This document shows positions 26,944-35,975 of a stretch of 64,000 nucleotides of DNA, piece after piece. How positions within the stretch are numbered: the first letter of the stretch is position 1; every line of letters starts with the position of its first letter. This DNA comes from PGZG01 sp046292765. GTDB lineage: Bacteria; Pseudomonadota; Gammaproteobacteria; Pseudomonadales; Alcanivoracaceae. Made by a program: the position numbers and the translations under genes. Under the pieces are notes generated by a model. The model was not told the DNA's origin. It did no database searches and saw nothing but the letters and a program-made list of their open reading frames with translations. The stretch spans positions 434,001-498,000 of the forward strand of contig JBKBQA010000001.1 of NCBI GenBank assembly GCA_046292765.1. Direction: 5' to 3'.

Positions 26944-28365
26944 ATGGCTGAACGACTGAGTAACGATTTCCAGTTTCTCGATGTGCCGCGCAAGGATCCG
27001 AAAAAGAAGGATACCGAGCTGCGCCGGAGCCGATACGAGGAAATCTACTACCCGTTCGAAACCAGGGAAGTCGAGCATCAGGCGCATCGTTGCCTTGCCT
27101 GCGGTAATCCCTATTGCGAATGGAAGTGCCCGGTTCACAACTATATTCCGAACTGGCTGAAGCTGATTTCGGAAGGCAACCTGATGGAAGCGGTGGAGCT
27201 GTGTCACCAGACCAACTCGCTGCCGGAAGTGTGTGGTCGGGTCTGCCCGCAGGATCGCCTGTGTGAAGGCGCCTGTACCCTGAATGACGGCTTTGGTGCC
27301 GTTACCATCGGTTCCGCTGAGAAATACATTACCGACACGGCCATCGCCATGGGGTGGCGCCCGGATATGTCAAAGGTGGTGCCGACCGGCAAGAAGGTCG
27401 CTGTGATCGGTGCCGGCCCCGCAGGCATCGGCTGCGCCGACGTGCTGGTGCGCAGTGGCGTCAAGCCGGTGGTATTTGATCGCTATCCGGAGATCGGCGG
27501 TCTGCTGACCTTCGGCATTCCCGAGTTCAAACTTGAGAAGCCGGTGATGGCCAAGCGTCGCGAAATCTTCGAGGGCATGGGCATCGAGTTCCGCCTCAAC
27601 ACCGAGATTGGTCGCGATGTCTCCATCGATGATCTGCTCGAAGAGTACGATGCCGTTTTCATGGGCATGGGTACCTATACCTACATGAAAGGCGGTTTCC
27701 CGGGTGAGGATCTGGCCGGTGTGCATGATGCGCTGCCGTTCCTGATCTCGAACGTCAACCGCAACCTGGGTTTCGAGAAAGATGGCGCCGAATTCATCGA
27801 TATGAAGGGCAAGCGCGTGGTGGTGCTTGGCGGTGGTGATACCGCCATGGATTGTAATCGCACCTCAATCCGTCAGAGTGCCGCCAGCGTCACCTGCGCC
27901 TACCGTCGTGATGAAGAAAACATGCCGGGGTCCCGCCGCGAAGTGGCCAATGCCCGCGAAGAGGGCGTTCAGTTCCTGTTTAATCGCCAGCCGATTGAAA
28001 TTGTCGGCGAGGGTGGCAAGGTCTCCGGTGTGAAGGTGGTGGAAACCCGTCTTGGCGATGCCGATGCCAACGGCCGTCGCCGTCCGGAACCGATCCCGGG
28101 TAGTGAGCAGGTGCTGCCGGCGGATGCGGTGCTGATTGCATTCGGTTTCCGTCCGAGCCCGGCTGACTGGTTCGATAGCAAGGGTATTGCTACCGACGAA
28201 TCCGGCCGGGTAGTGGCTGCAGAAAAGCAGAAATTCCCGTTCCAGACCGCCAACGCCAAGATCTTCGCCGGTGGCGATATGGTGCGCGGTTCCGATCTGG
28301 TGGTGACTGCCATTTGGGAAGGCCGTGAAGCCGCCAAAGGGATTCTTGACTATCTGGACGTGTAA
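26944..28365 (+). CDS. gltD: Glutamate synthase small subunit
   Basis: The beta subunit of GOGAT, the FAD/NADPH electron-input flavoprotein, 473 residues. The N-terminal domain has two cysteine clusters for 4Fe-4S binding (50, 53, 58, 62 and 97, 101, 107, 111). FAD-binding GAGPAG and NADPH-binding GGGDTAMD motifs follow. The stop overlaps the hemE start (TAATG), so hemE is coupled to gltBD. Confidence 0.97.
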   Translation: MAERLSNDFQFLDVPRKDPKKKDTELRRSRYEEIYYPFETREVEHQAHRCLACGNPYCEWKCPVHNYIPNWLKLISEGNLMEAVELCHQTNSLPEVCGRVCPQDRLCEGACTLNDGFGAVTIGSAEKYITDTAIAMGWRPDMSKVVPTGKKVAVIGAGPAGIGCADVLVRSGVKPVVFDRYPEIGGLLTFGIPEFKLEKPVMAKRREIFEGMGIEFRLNTEIGRDVSIDDLLEEYDAVFMGMGTYTYMKGGFPGEDLAGVHDALPFLISNVNRNLGFEKDGAEFIDMKGKRVVVLGGGDTAMDCNRTSIRQSAASVTCAYRRDEENMPGSRREVANAREEGVQFLFNRQPIEIVGEGGKVSGVKVVETRLGDADANGRRRPEPIPGSEQVLPADAVLIAFGFRPSPADWFDSKGIATDESGRVVAAEKQKFPFQTANAKIFAGGDMVRGSDLVVTAIWEGREAAKGILDYLDV

Positions 28366-29426
28366 TGACTTTTGCCCCGCTCAAGAATGACCGTTTCCTG
28401 CGTGCGCTGAAGCGCGAACCTGTCGACATGACACCGGTCTGGATGATGCGCCAGGCCGGTCGCTATTTGCCGGAGTACCGGGCGTCACGGCAGAAGGCCG
28501 GCAGCTTCATGGATCTGTGCACCAACCCGGATCTGGCCTGCGAAGTCACGCTGCAGCCGCTGGCGCGCTACCCGCTGGACGCCGCCATTCTGTTCTCTGA
28601 CATCCTCACCATTCCGGATGCCATGGGGCTCGGGCTCTATTTTGAAACCGGAGAGGGTCCGCGTTTCAAGAAGATCGTCCGCACTGAGGCAGACATTGCG
28701 GCGCTGCCGCTGCCGGACGTGGAGCGCGACCTGGGCTATGTCATGAAAGCGGTTAGTACCATTCGTCGCGAGCTGAATGGCAGTGTGCCGCTGATTGGTT
28801 TTTCTGGCAGCCCCTGGACATTGGCCACCTATATGGTCGAAGGCGGTTCGTCGAAGGATTTCCGCCACCTCAAGGCGATGATCTACGATCAGCCGGAGCA
28901 GGCCCATGCGCTGCTCGACAAGTTGGCCCAGACCGTCACCGCCTATCTGAATGCGCAGATCCGCCATGGCGCTCAGGCGGTGCAGATCTTTGATACCTGG
29001 GGCGGCGCGCTGTCTGCCGAGGCCTATCAGCAGTTCTCGCTGCGCTACATGAGGCAGATTGTCGATGGCCTGATCCGCGAGCACGATGGCCGGCCGGTGC
29101 CGGTGATCCTGTTCACCAAGAATGGCGGTTTGTGGCTGGAGTCCATGGCCAACACGGGTTGCGACGCGCTCGGACTCGACTGGACCATCAATATCGGTGA
29201 TGCCCGTCGCCGGGTAGGCGATCGGGTGGCGCTGCAGGGCAACATGGATCCAGCGGTACTGTATTCGTCACCGGCGACCATTCGTGCCGAGGTGAAACGT
29301 ATTCTGGCGGATTTCGGTGATCATCCGGGCCACGTGTTCAACCTTGGCCACGGTATTACCCCCGAGGTGGACCCGGAGCACGCCGGGGTTTTCATCGAGG
29401 CAGTTCACGAGTTCAGCCAGCGCTGA
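28365..29426 (+). CDS. hemE: Uroporphyrinogen decarboxylase
   Basis: Decarboxylates uroporphyrinogen III to coproporphyrinogen III in haem synthesis. It has 353 residues with the signatures PVWMMRQAGRYLPEYR and GFSGSPWTLATYMVEGG. It is coupled to gltD, as in Pseudomonas, and is the last gene of the conserved block. Confidence 0.98.
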   Translation: MTFAPLKNDRFLRALKREPVDMTPVWMMRQAGRYLPEYRASRQKAGSFMDLCTNPDLACEVTLQPLARYPLDAAILFSDILTIPDAMGLGLYFETGEGPRFKKIVRTEADIAALPLPDVERDLGYVMKAVSTIRRELNGSVPLIGFSGSPWTLATYMVEGGSSKDFRHLKAMIYDQPEQAHALLDKLAQTVTAYLNAQIRHGAQAVQIFDTWGGALSAEAYQQFSLRYMRQIVDGLIREHDGRPVPVILFTKNGGLWLESMANTGCDALGLDWTINIGDARRRVGDRVALQGNMDPAVLYSSPATIRAEVKRILADFGDHPGHVFNLGHGITPEVDPEHAGVFIEAVHEFSQR

Positions 29427-29480
29427 CCTGTGGAGTGGCACTTCTTCTGCGCATGTCAGCACATGGCACGATGCGAGGCT

Positions 29481-29586
29481 GGGGTGACGGGGATGCCCTG
29501 ACGGGACCGTGTGCAGCAGGGATGCTGCACGCGAGCCCCCAGGGATGGGTTCACGGCGCGTCCCGGCAGGGCATCCCCGTCACCCC
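29481..29586. repeat. Large intergenic palindrome after hemE
   Basis: Outer 20-bp arms (29481-29500 and 29567-29586) are perfect reverse complements. They enclose a second hairpin, GTGCAGCA/TGCTGCAC, with a GGGA loop. The G+C-rich, nested structure between convergent hemE and the thioesterase gene resembles REP/BIME-like or nonautonomous mobile repeats and could also terminate transcription. No second copy was noticed in the window. Confidence 0.7.
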
Positions 29587-29630
29587 GGCCGGGACGTCAC
29601 TGCCGCCCCTGTTCGCGGCAGGACACATCC

Positions 29631-30089
29631 CTACATGCCGATCTTGCGCAGTTGGTACACGTTGTGTGTCAGCGCGACTACCTCGCCGCTGGCGTCCTTC
29701 AGCTCCACATCCCAGGCAAAATCACATTTGCCGTTGGCCTCGGCTTCCGCCTCGATACGGGCGATCTCCTCTTCACTGATCCGTACCTCCACCGTGATAT
29801 CGGTTTTTGCCGGACGGCGGAAGCGGATGCTCATGTCCTTGACGATCGGATAGAACTTCCGGGTGTCAAAGCTGGTCATGTACACCACACCGCCGGGTAA
29901 TTCCGCCAGCGTAAACAGGGCGCCTGCGTACATGGTGCCAACGTGGTTGATGTTGAGGTCGTAGGGCATCAGCATCTTGCAGTAGCCGCGCTCCAGCTCC
30001 AGCACCTTGACGCCACAGCGGCTGACAAAGGGAAAGGTGTTCTCGGAGGCGTGGCGCAGGGTTTGCAGTTGCTCGGCGGTGAGGGACAT
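29631..30089 (-). CDS. Hotdog-fold thioesterase (YiiD C-domain/DUF4442 type)
   Basis: About 152 residues. The pattern DLNINHVGTMYAGALFTLAE is the hotdog helix, and the later strands YPIVKDMSIRFRRPAKTDI fit acyl-CoA thioesterases of the PaaI/YiiD group. The substrate is unknown. ATG 30089 is chosen over 30107 because GGAGA lies 6-7 nt upstream. It is a single gene, convergent with hemE across a palindrome. Confidence 0.75.
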   Translation of the reverse strand: MSLTAEQLQTLRHASENTFPFVSRCGVKVLELERGYCKMLMPYDLNINHVGTMYAGALFTLAELPGGVVYMTSFDTRKFYPIVKDMSIRFRRPAKTDITVEVRISEEEIARIEAEAEANGKCDFAWDVELKDASGEVVALTHNVYQLRKIGM

Positions 30090-30165
30090 GGTGTTCTCCG
30101 GTGGCATGCCTGGTCGGTCGTGACAGGGATGCTACCATCGGCAAAATCGGGTGGAGGTATCCGAA

Positions 30166-31209
30166 ATGGTCAGAGCCTTGGTGAAAACCGTCATGCTGAT
30201 GGCGCTGCTGTGGCAGCCCGCGTCAGCTGCGGTGATCCTGATGTATCACCATGTCGACGAGGCGACACCAGCGGCCACTTCGGTGACGCCGGCGCAGTTC
30301 GAGGACAATCTGAACCGCCTCGCCGCGGAAGACTTCGAGGTGGTGCGGCTGGACGAGCTGATCAAGCGGGTTCGCGCCGGCGTCAGCCCCACCGCACGAC
30401 TGGCCGCCATCAGCTTCGATGATGCCTATCGCAGTATCTACGAGACCGGGTTGCCGCTGCTGGAGGCGCGTGGCTGGCAGGCCGCCGTGTTCATCAATAC
30501 CGACGGGCTCGACCGGGGCGGTCGCGCCATGACCTCGGAGATGGTGACCGACATGCATCGTCGCGGCCATCTGGTGCTGAATCACACCCGCTCCCATCCG
30601 CACATGGTACGACAGGGGCTGGAGGAAAGTGAGGCGCAATGGTTGCAACGTATGCGTGATGAGGTAGAGGGCGCCGCTGAGCGCCTCGAGACGCTGACAG
30701 GAGAGACGCCGCTGCCTTGGTTGGCCTGGCCCTACGGCGAGCAAAACGCGGCGCTCAGAGCGTTGTTGCGGGATATGGGCTACATCGCCTTCGGTCAGCA
30801 GAGCGGCGCCGTCGACAAGGGCGTCGACTGGCAAAACATTCCCCGCATTCCGGTGAATCGACATCAGGCCGAATGGCGTTCGCTACGTGACAAGGTGCTG
30901 GCCCTGCCGTTTCCCTTGCGAGCGTCACAACCTGCGGATGGCGTCATCCGCGCCGCGCGGCCGGAGCTGACGCTGGTGATGGACGGCGACTGGCGGCAGC
31001 GGGGCATTCAGTGCTTTATCGGTCGGCAGGTGGTGCGTCCGGTTATCCGTTTTGCCGATGGCGTCAGTCAGGTGATGGTGCGCAGCAGCGAGGATATTCC
31101 GGTCGGTCGCAGTCGTTACAACTGCACCGCAGCCGCAGGTGAGGGGCGTTTTTACTGGCACTCCTGGGTGTGGATGCGGCGTGACGGTGACGGCTGGTAT
31201 CCGGAGTAG
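30166..31209 (+). CDS. Secreted NodB-type polysaccharide deacetylase
   Basis: About 347 residues with a signal peptide (MVRALVKTVMLMALLWQPAS). The NodB domain carries SFDD (83-86), supplying the catalytic base and a metal ligand, and the zinc-binding H140/H144 pair in HTRSHPH. The C-terminal part (about 260-347) has two cysteines and no family I recognise. The enzyme probably removes acetyl groups from a surface or cell-wall polysaccharide. ATG 30166 has GGAGGT 7 nt upstream. No polysaccharide synthesis genes adjoin it. Confidence 0.85.
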   Translation: MVRALVKTVMLMALLWQPASAAVILMYHHVDEATPAATSVTPAQFEDNLNRLAAEDFEVVRLDELIKRVRAGVSPTARLAAISFDDAYRSIYETGLPLLEARGWQAAVFINTDGLDRGGRAMTSEMVTDMHRRGHLVLNHTRSHPHMVRQGLEESEAQWLQRMRDEVEGAAERLETLTGETPLPWLAWPYGEQNAALRALLRDMGYIAFGQQSGAVDKGVDWQNIPRIPVNRHQAEWRSLRDKVLALPFPLRASQPADGVIRAARPELTLVMDGDWRQRGIQCFIGRQVVRPVIRFADGVSQVMVRSSEDIPVGRSRYNCTAAAGEGRFYWHSWVWMRRDGDGWYPE

Positions 31210-31210
31210 A

Positions 31211-32023
31211 TCAGTAATCGTCGAAGCGGTCGAATCGGTTGTGCCGAATCAGACCACGCACCATGACAATGTACTCCTCGCCGAGCTCGGAATAGCCTTC
31301 CAGGCCGGCGGCCAAATCGTTGCCAGAAAAAGTGCCGCCGTTCTGACGGGCCTGCTCGCGAATCAGTCGCAGCTCGGTGTAGCGGGGGTGGCTGTTGAGG
31401 TTGTGCATGTAGCGCCGCACGCTCTCCGACGGCGATGAAAACCGGGCCACTTCATGGCGGGCGCCCTCGGGCCGGCTTTGCGGCACCAGCCCGCAGCCGC
31501 GAACAAAACACCACTGGCCGAAATAGTTGTTGCCCTCGGTGGCGAAGCGCGAGGCGCCCCAGGCAGACTCCAGTGCGCCCTGGGCCAGCGCCAGATCGGC
31601 CGGAACGATATCGATCCGGCGCAGCAGGATGCGACTCCACTCCGGGGTGAGCGGGTCCGGCACATCAAGACGATACCGTTCCGACAATTCCTCCAGCCAG
31701 GCCTGATCTCGCCGACTAACCGGCTTGCCGTCGCTGATATCCCGATGCAGTGCCTCCAGTCGGAGGCGCTTGTCCAGCAGGGCGCGGTTGTGCTGTTGCA
31801 CATAGGGCAGAAGCAGGTTCACCAGCAATGCCTTGCGCGCCTCGGTTTCATCTTCGGGCAGCGGCCAGATGGGAGGGGAGCCGCTGCCGGCACCCCCGGC
31901 GTCGGAGGGAGGTTGCGCGTCGCGGTGCCAGCAGGTCAGTACCGGCAGCGTGAGCAGCAGCACCAGCGCCGTGAAAAAGCCTGAGCGATGCCAGCGCTGG
32001 TTATGTCGATGAGATTCGGTCAT
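31211..32023 (-). CDS. Bax-like N-acetylglucosaminidase family protein
   Basis: About 270 residues: an N-terminal hydrophobic segment (about 15-31), then a C-terminal glucosaminidase domain with ALAQGALESAWGASRFATEG, NNYFGQWCF and YMHNLNSHPRY. These resemble E. coli Bax and related peptidoglycan hydrolases (PF01832). The Glu of ALESAWG is the probable catalytic acid. It should act in the periplasm on cell-wall glycan. It ends 1 bp from the convergent deacetylase gene. Confidence 0.85.
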   Translation of the reverse strand: MTESHRHNQRWHRSGFFTALVLLLTLPVLTCWHRDAQPPSDAGGAGSGSPPIWPLPEDETEARKALLVNLLLPYVQQHNRALLDKRLRLEALHRDISDGKPVSRRDQAWLEELSERYRLDVPDPLTPEWSRILLRRIDIVPADLALAQGALESAWGASRFATEGNNYFGQWCFVRGCGLVPQSRPEGARHEVARFSSPSESVRRYMHNLNSHPRYTELRLIREQARQNGGTFSGNDLAAGLEGYSELGEEYIVMVRGLIRHNRFDRFDDY

Positions 32024-32060
32024 GGGCTGTCCGGTACTGCCGGCTCCGGTCCAGACGGGC

Positions 32061-32399
32061 TTAGTCCTGAGCCAGCAAGTCAGTGCGTGCTGCGCTGATG
32101 AAATCGTTACGGTGAAGGCCACCGATCTTGTGGCTCCACCAGGTCACTGTTACTCGGCCCCACTCTGTCATGAGGGATGGGTGATGGCCCATGGATTCGG
32201 CCAGCTCCGCGACACGGCTGGTAAAGGTCATGGCAGAAACGAAATCGGCAAACGCAAACTGACGCTGGAGTTTGACCACGCCATCTTCTTCCACCAGCTT
32301 CCACGCCGGCACTTCCTGACGCCAGACGGTGATCTGCTTGTCGCTGGCGCGCGGAGCGTCCGAGCGGCAGGCTTCGCAGACTTCCGTGGCGAGACTCAT
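32061..32399 (-). CDS. phhB: Pterin-4a-carbinolamine dehydratase
   Basis: About 112 residues, matching the PCD/DCoH family. The core motif ESMGHHPSLMTEWGRVTVTW followed by SHKIGGLHRND holds the conserved histidines. It regenerates tetrahydrobiopterin for phenylalanine hydroxylase, or serves in related pterin chemistry; no phhA is nearby. The ATG at 32399 overlaps the stop of the upstream lipoprotein gene (ATGA). A CxxC pair near the N-terminus (CEAC) is common in this subgroup. Confidence 0.9.
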   Translation of the reverse strand: MSLATEVCEACRSDAPRASDKQITVWRQEVPAWKLVEEDGVVKLQRQFAFADFVSAMTFTSRVAELAESMGHHPSLMTEWGRVTVTWWSHKIGGLHRNDFISAARTDLLAQD

Positions 32400-33130
32400 C
32401 GTCCTGCCATCTCGGGTGGCAGACACAGGCGGGCCGGTTCCTTGCTGCCAAATGGCGCCAGACGGGCGAGCATCCGTCGGGTGCGCTCAAGCTCGGATTC
32501 ATCGCGGGCCTTGCCGGGCATTTCCAGCGAATCGGCGATCCGCAATAGCACCGACTTCATGGTCTCCGGCATTAGCGCCGGCTGGCGATGCTGGATCACG
32601 TAGATCAGCTCGCCCTTCTTGAATAGCAGAAAGCCATAGTAATACAGCCCTGACACTTCCGGGGTGCCGGGCACCTGGGTGCTGTCCACATCAAGGCTGA
32701 CGATCGACATCATCGCCCGCGGGTTGCTGTCCTGAATCTGTTCGCGGTGTACTACTTCAGCGGATCGGACCATTGGTGAGTCGGCCACCACGCTGCGCAG
32801 GTAGCCGTTCAGCACCAGATTGAGCAGGGTCTGGTCCGCAGCAAAGCGCGGGATACGCAGGTTCGGGTTGCCCTCGGCGCGCAGGTAGTCGATCCGGAAC
32901 ATCCGGCCGCTACCGTCCCAGAGGGTGGTGGAGCCACCGTACTGGTCACAGCGTTCATCCAGAGCAACCCGCCCCCGGAAGGTATTGATACTGAGGTCAA
33001 CGGAGTACGCCGCAGCCGGCGCATGGTAGATGTCGCCCTCGCGGGCGCCCTGCATCCCCTGACATCCGGCCAGCAACAGGCTGCCGGTAGCGATCAGGGC
33101 TGCGGACAGGGTGCGAACTGTTATTGTCAT
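32396..33130 (-). CDS. Lipoprotein of unknown function
   Basis: 244 residues with a lipoprotein signal peptide ending LLAGC (Cys22). The mature part is mixed alpha/beta without a motif I recognise; it contains one further cysteine pair (CDQ near 60 and LCLP near the end). It is translationally coupled to phhB through an ATGA overlap, so the two are one operon, but no functional link is obvious. Confidence 0.75.
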   Translation of the reverse strand: MTITVRTLSAALIATGSLLLAGCQGMQGAREGDIYHAPAAAYSVDLSINTFRGRVALDERCDQYGGSTTLWDGSGRMFRIDYLRAEGNPNLRIPRFAADQTLLNLVLNGYLRSVVADSPMVRSAEVVHREQIQDSNPRAMMSIVSLDVDSTQVPGTPEVSGLYYYGFLLFKKGELIYVIQHRQPALMPETMKSVLLRIADSLEMPGKARDESELERTRRMLARLAPFGSKEPARLCLPPEMAGR

Positions 33131-33205
33131 TATTGTGATCCTGCAAACAGCAATCGGCAGATCATAGCATACGACCGGACGCTGTCAGCTGGCCGTTGAG
33201 ACCAC

Positions 33206-33601
33206 CTATCTGGACAGGCGGCGAATCAGGTGCAACCGCTTGAAATTGCGCTCTGCCGCCAGCCGCTGCCACTCGGACACCGCCTCGGCCTCATCTTCGA
33301 ACACCCGGGGAGACAGGGTTTCCAGCTGCCGGCAGCCGGGCAGCTTGCGTAGCTGGCGATTGAATGTCCGCAAAGCATGGCCACGCTGATCAATGGTCAG
33401 GCTGCTTTCCAGTTCCGCCGCGCACTGGCCCTCGCCGCTGGCCTGAAAGCGGAAACGCTGGTCAGACAGCAGAACATGGTGGGTGATATCCCGGGTGCGC
33501 GGGTCCCGGATCTCGAAGCAGTCGCTGGTCCAGAAGTAGTGGCACTCGGCCGCGCCGGCGGTACCACTTAGCAACAGCATCAGGGCGGCAAGTCTTTTCA
33601 T
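33206..33601 (-). CDS. Small exported protein of unknown function
   Basis: 131 residues. A signal peptide (MKRLAALMLLLSGTAGAA) precedes a mature part with four cysteines (CHYFWTSDC, GQCAAELE, LPGC) that could form two disulfides in the periplasm. It lies 4 bp after the desaturase stop and is probably cotranscribed with it. Confidence 0.7.
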   Translation of the reverse strand: MKRLAALMLLLSGTAGAAECHYFWTSDCFEIRDPRTRDITHHVLLSDQRFRFQASGEGQCAAELESSLTIDQRGHALRTFNRQLRKLPGCRQLETLSPRVFEDEAEAVSEWQRLAAERNFKRLHLIRRLSR

Positions 33602-33605
33602 GGTG

Positions 33606-34427
33606 TCAGGAGGCTTCCTGCTGGCGCTGCTGGCGGCCCGGTTCCCACTGCAGCAGCATGGTGTTGACGATCAGTTCTTCCGGTATCCGATCACGGATCT
33701 GCTGGTGCAGTTCCGGCAACTTGCTCCAGTGCAAGCCGGGCAGCAGGTGATGGGCGGTGTGGTAGCCCAGATTCCAGGAGGTCAGATTGTAGAGCTTCAG
33801 CTCGACGTTGCGTGACGCGACATAGTGATTGTCGGTGTCGGTGCCCGCATGTTGGCCATAGGTGTTGTCGAGCAGGGCGATCAGCAGCAGCGCCATGGGC
33901 ACGATAAAGACGATCAGGGTGCGCAGCGGATCGATCAGCAACAGCGCCAGCAGGGGAATGTTAGCGAGCACAAACATACGTTTGAAGCGCTTATACAGCT
34001 TGGGGTGGTGCTGGCCAATCTTCATGATTTCGGGATAGATACGGGCCGAGTTGAGCAGATCGAACTTGACCCGGTTCATCACCGAGCCATCGGCCTCACG
34101 CCAGGACGCCGGATCCTTGTCCTGATCCAGATAGTGGCGGTGATGACCAATGTTGTGGTGCAGGGTCCAGCTGTAGGGGCTGGTGCCGGTCTGCAGATAC
34201 AGCACAACCTCATACAGCCGGTTCAGCCAGCGCACCCGGAAGGTGTTGACGTGATGGTGGTTGTGGCAGATTGCCCCGCTCGATACCTGTATGCCAAGCA
34301 GCAAGGCCACCAGACCCAGCGCCATCCAATGGCTGGCTACCAGAAAGAAGATCGCCAACTGGGCGACCATCACGGTCAGCACAAGTACCACGGCGGGCGC
34401 ATCGGCCCGATAGCGCATGAGAGACAT
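33606..34427 (-). CDS. Membrane fatty acid desaturase family protein
   Basis: 273 residues. Three histidine clusters of the di-iron desaturase/hydroxylase superfamily are present: HNHHH (55-59), HHNIGHHRH (90-98) and GYHTAHH near 235. Hydrophobic membrane segments lie around 12-48 and 145-185. The substrate may be a fatty acyl chain or a related lipid. The start is ATG 34427, with no clear ribosome binding site and a second ATG three codons in. A long perfect inverted repeat lies upstream at 34545-34590. Confidence 0.85.
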   Translation of the reverse strand: MSLMRYRADAPAVVLVLTVMVAQLAIFFLVASHWMALGLVALLLGIQVSSGAICHNHHHVNTFRVRWLNRLYEVVLYLQTGTSPYSWTLHHNIGHHRHYLDQDKDPASWREADGSVMNRVKFDLLNSARIYPEIMKIGQHHPKLYKRFKRMFVLANIPLLALLLIDPLRTLIVFIVPMALLLIALLDNTYGQHAGTDTDNHYVASRNVELKLYNLTSWNLGYHTAHHLLPGLHWSKLPELHQQIRDRIPEELIVNTMLLQWEPGRQQRQQEAS

Positions 34428-34544
34428 ACCAACGACCCATACTGCGAGTAGGAAGTCGGTATTCTAGAGGGCGCCTGTGTCAGCACAAGGACTGATAGAG
34501 CCGATCAGGTGGTCATTCGGGCCAATCCGTCTGATTTGACAGGG

Positions 34545-34590
34545 TTTTACCGCTACCTGAGCAGGTTCGACCGTTCCGGTAGCGGTAAAA
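34545..34590. repeat. 13-bp inverted repeat between desaturase and acyl-CoA dehydrogenase genes
   Basis: TTTTACCGCTACC (34545-34557) and its perfect reverse complement (34578-34590) are separated by 20 bp. The 3' end of either transcript would be AAAA rather than a T-run, so it is not an intrinsic terminator in either direction. It could be a regulator site or a transcript-stabilising hairpin, starting 3 bp from the dehydrogenase stop. Confidence 0.6.
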
Positions 34591-34592
34591 GG

Positions 34593-35834
34593 TCAACGTG
34601 ACGTCAGGTCTCTGGCGATGGCGATGATCTGCATCTCATCGGTGCCGGCGTAGATCTGCAAAATCTTCGCGTCACGCATCAGCTGCTCGACCCGGGATTC
34701 GCGCATATAACCGTAGCCGCCATGAATCTGCACCGCTTCGGTGGCTACCTGCATGGCACTTTGCGCGGCGTACAGCTTCATTGCCGAGGCCTCGGCCAAC
34801 GTCATCTGCTTGCCGTGGGCGACCGACTCGATATAGCGGAACACCATGTTCTGCAGGTTCATCCGGACTACTTCCATATTGGCAAGCTTGAGCTGGATCA
34901 GCTGGTTGTCACCAATCGGCCGGCCGAACTGGACGCGATCTTTGGCGTACTGCACCGACAATTCCATGGCGCGTTCAACCATGCCCAACGCCATGGCGGC
35001 AACACCCGCGCGTTCCTGCATGAAAGTGCCTTTGGCGCCAGAGCGGCCGTAGCTGTCTTCGCTGCCGCCGAGCAGGCGTTCAGGGCCACAGTGCACATTC
35101 GACAGGAATAACTCGCCAGTCGGTGACGAGCCGATGCCCATTTTCTTGAACGGTTTCGACTGGGTCAGGCCTTCCATGCCGGAATCAAGAATAAACGAGA
35201 CAATCTTGCGGTCCTTGGGCTCAACACCTTCGTCGTCGAGTTTGCAGATCAGGATGATGGTGTCGGCGTAGGGGCCATTGGTGATCCAGGTTTTCGCACC
35301 GTTAATGATGTAGCCACCCTTGCCATCACGCTTGGCCAGAGTCTTCATCTGGCCGAAGGCGTCGGAGCCGGAGTTCGGTTCGGAGATGGCCCATGCGCCA
35401 ACTTTTTCCAGCGTCAGCAGCGGCAGTGCCCAGCGCTCTTTCTGTTCGATGGTGCCCTTGCTCATGATGGCGCCGCCACCGAGACCCATGGACACACCCA
35501 TGGCGGTCACCAGGCCCTGGGCATGCTTGCAGATCTCGATGATCGGGATCATGCGCATGGCCGCTTCCTCGCCGGCCATGGCGTTGTAGCCTTCCTTCTT
35601 CTTTTTCTCCTCTACCACGTCACCGGCAGCGATGGCCTTCTCGCGGGCGAGCTGCTTGTCAAAGCTGGCTTTGGCCATCACATCCATGCCGAAGGTCTTG
35701 ATCATCTTGCGCAGGATGTCGTAGGGCGGGGTGCCGTTGTACTCGATGTCATCCAGATGCGGCACCACCTCTTTCTCGACAAAGTCGCGCACCATCTTCT
35801 GGATCATCTGCTGGGATTCGGACCACTCGATCAT
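34593..35834 (-). CDS. Acyl-CoA dehydrogenase family protein
   Basis: 413 residues, an FAD-dependent enzyme that introduces the alpha-beta double bond into acyl-CoA. SEPNSGSDA and AKTWITNG in the middle beta domain and QIHGGYGYM near the C-terminus are typical. The usual YEGT glutamate is alanine here (A396 in YAGTDE). Glu274 in MQERAG aligns with the alternative catalytic base of isovaleryl-CoA and long-chain dehydrogenases, so activity is expected with that geometry. An insert rich in Lys/Glu (about 72-82) is unusual. GGAGG precedes ATG 35834. Confidence 0.93.
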   Translation of the reverse strand: MIEWSESQQMIQKMVRDFVEKEVVPHLDDIEYNGTPPYDILRKMIKTFGMDVMAKASFDKQLAREKAIAAGDVVEEKKKKEGYNAMAGEEAAMRMIPIIEICKHAQGLVTAMGVSMGLGGGAIMSKGTIEQKERWALPLLTLEKVGAWAISEPNSGSDAFGQMKTLAKRDGKGGYIINGAKTWITNGPYADTIILICKLDDEGVEPKDRKIVSFILDSGMEGLTQSKPFKKMGIGSSPTGELFLSNVHCGPERLLGGSEDSYGRSGAKGTFMQERAGVAAMALGMVERAMELSVQYAKDRVQFGRPIGDNQLIQLKLANMEVVRMNLQNMVFRYIESVAHGKQMTLAEASAMKLYAAQSAMQVATEAVQIHGGYGYMRESRVEQLMRDAKILQIYAGTDEMQIIAIARDLTSR

Positions 35835-35975
35835 GTTGCCTCCGGTTGTTCAAACGGGCGTTTGATATGAATCGATGGAAGCATGCCGGCAAAGCGGGGG
35901 TCAATGACCGATGAAAGCAGTCAGATTGACGCTCCCGGACAGTCCCGTGATTGGCAGGTGATGTTGACGGTGGAT

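Noticed and set aside
34545..34590. Intrinsic terminator of the acyl-CoA dehydrogenase gene
   Set aside because: The stem is perfect but it ends in A-runs, not T-runs, on both strands.
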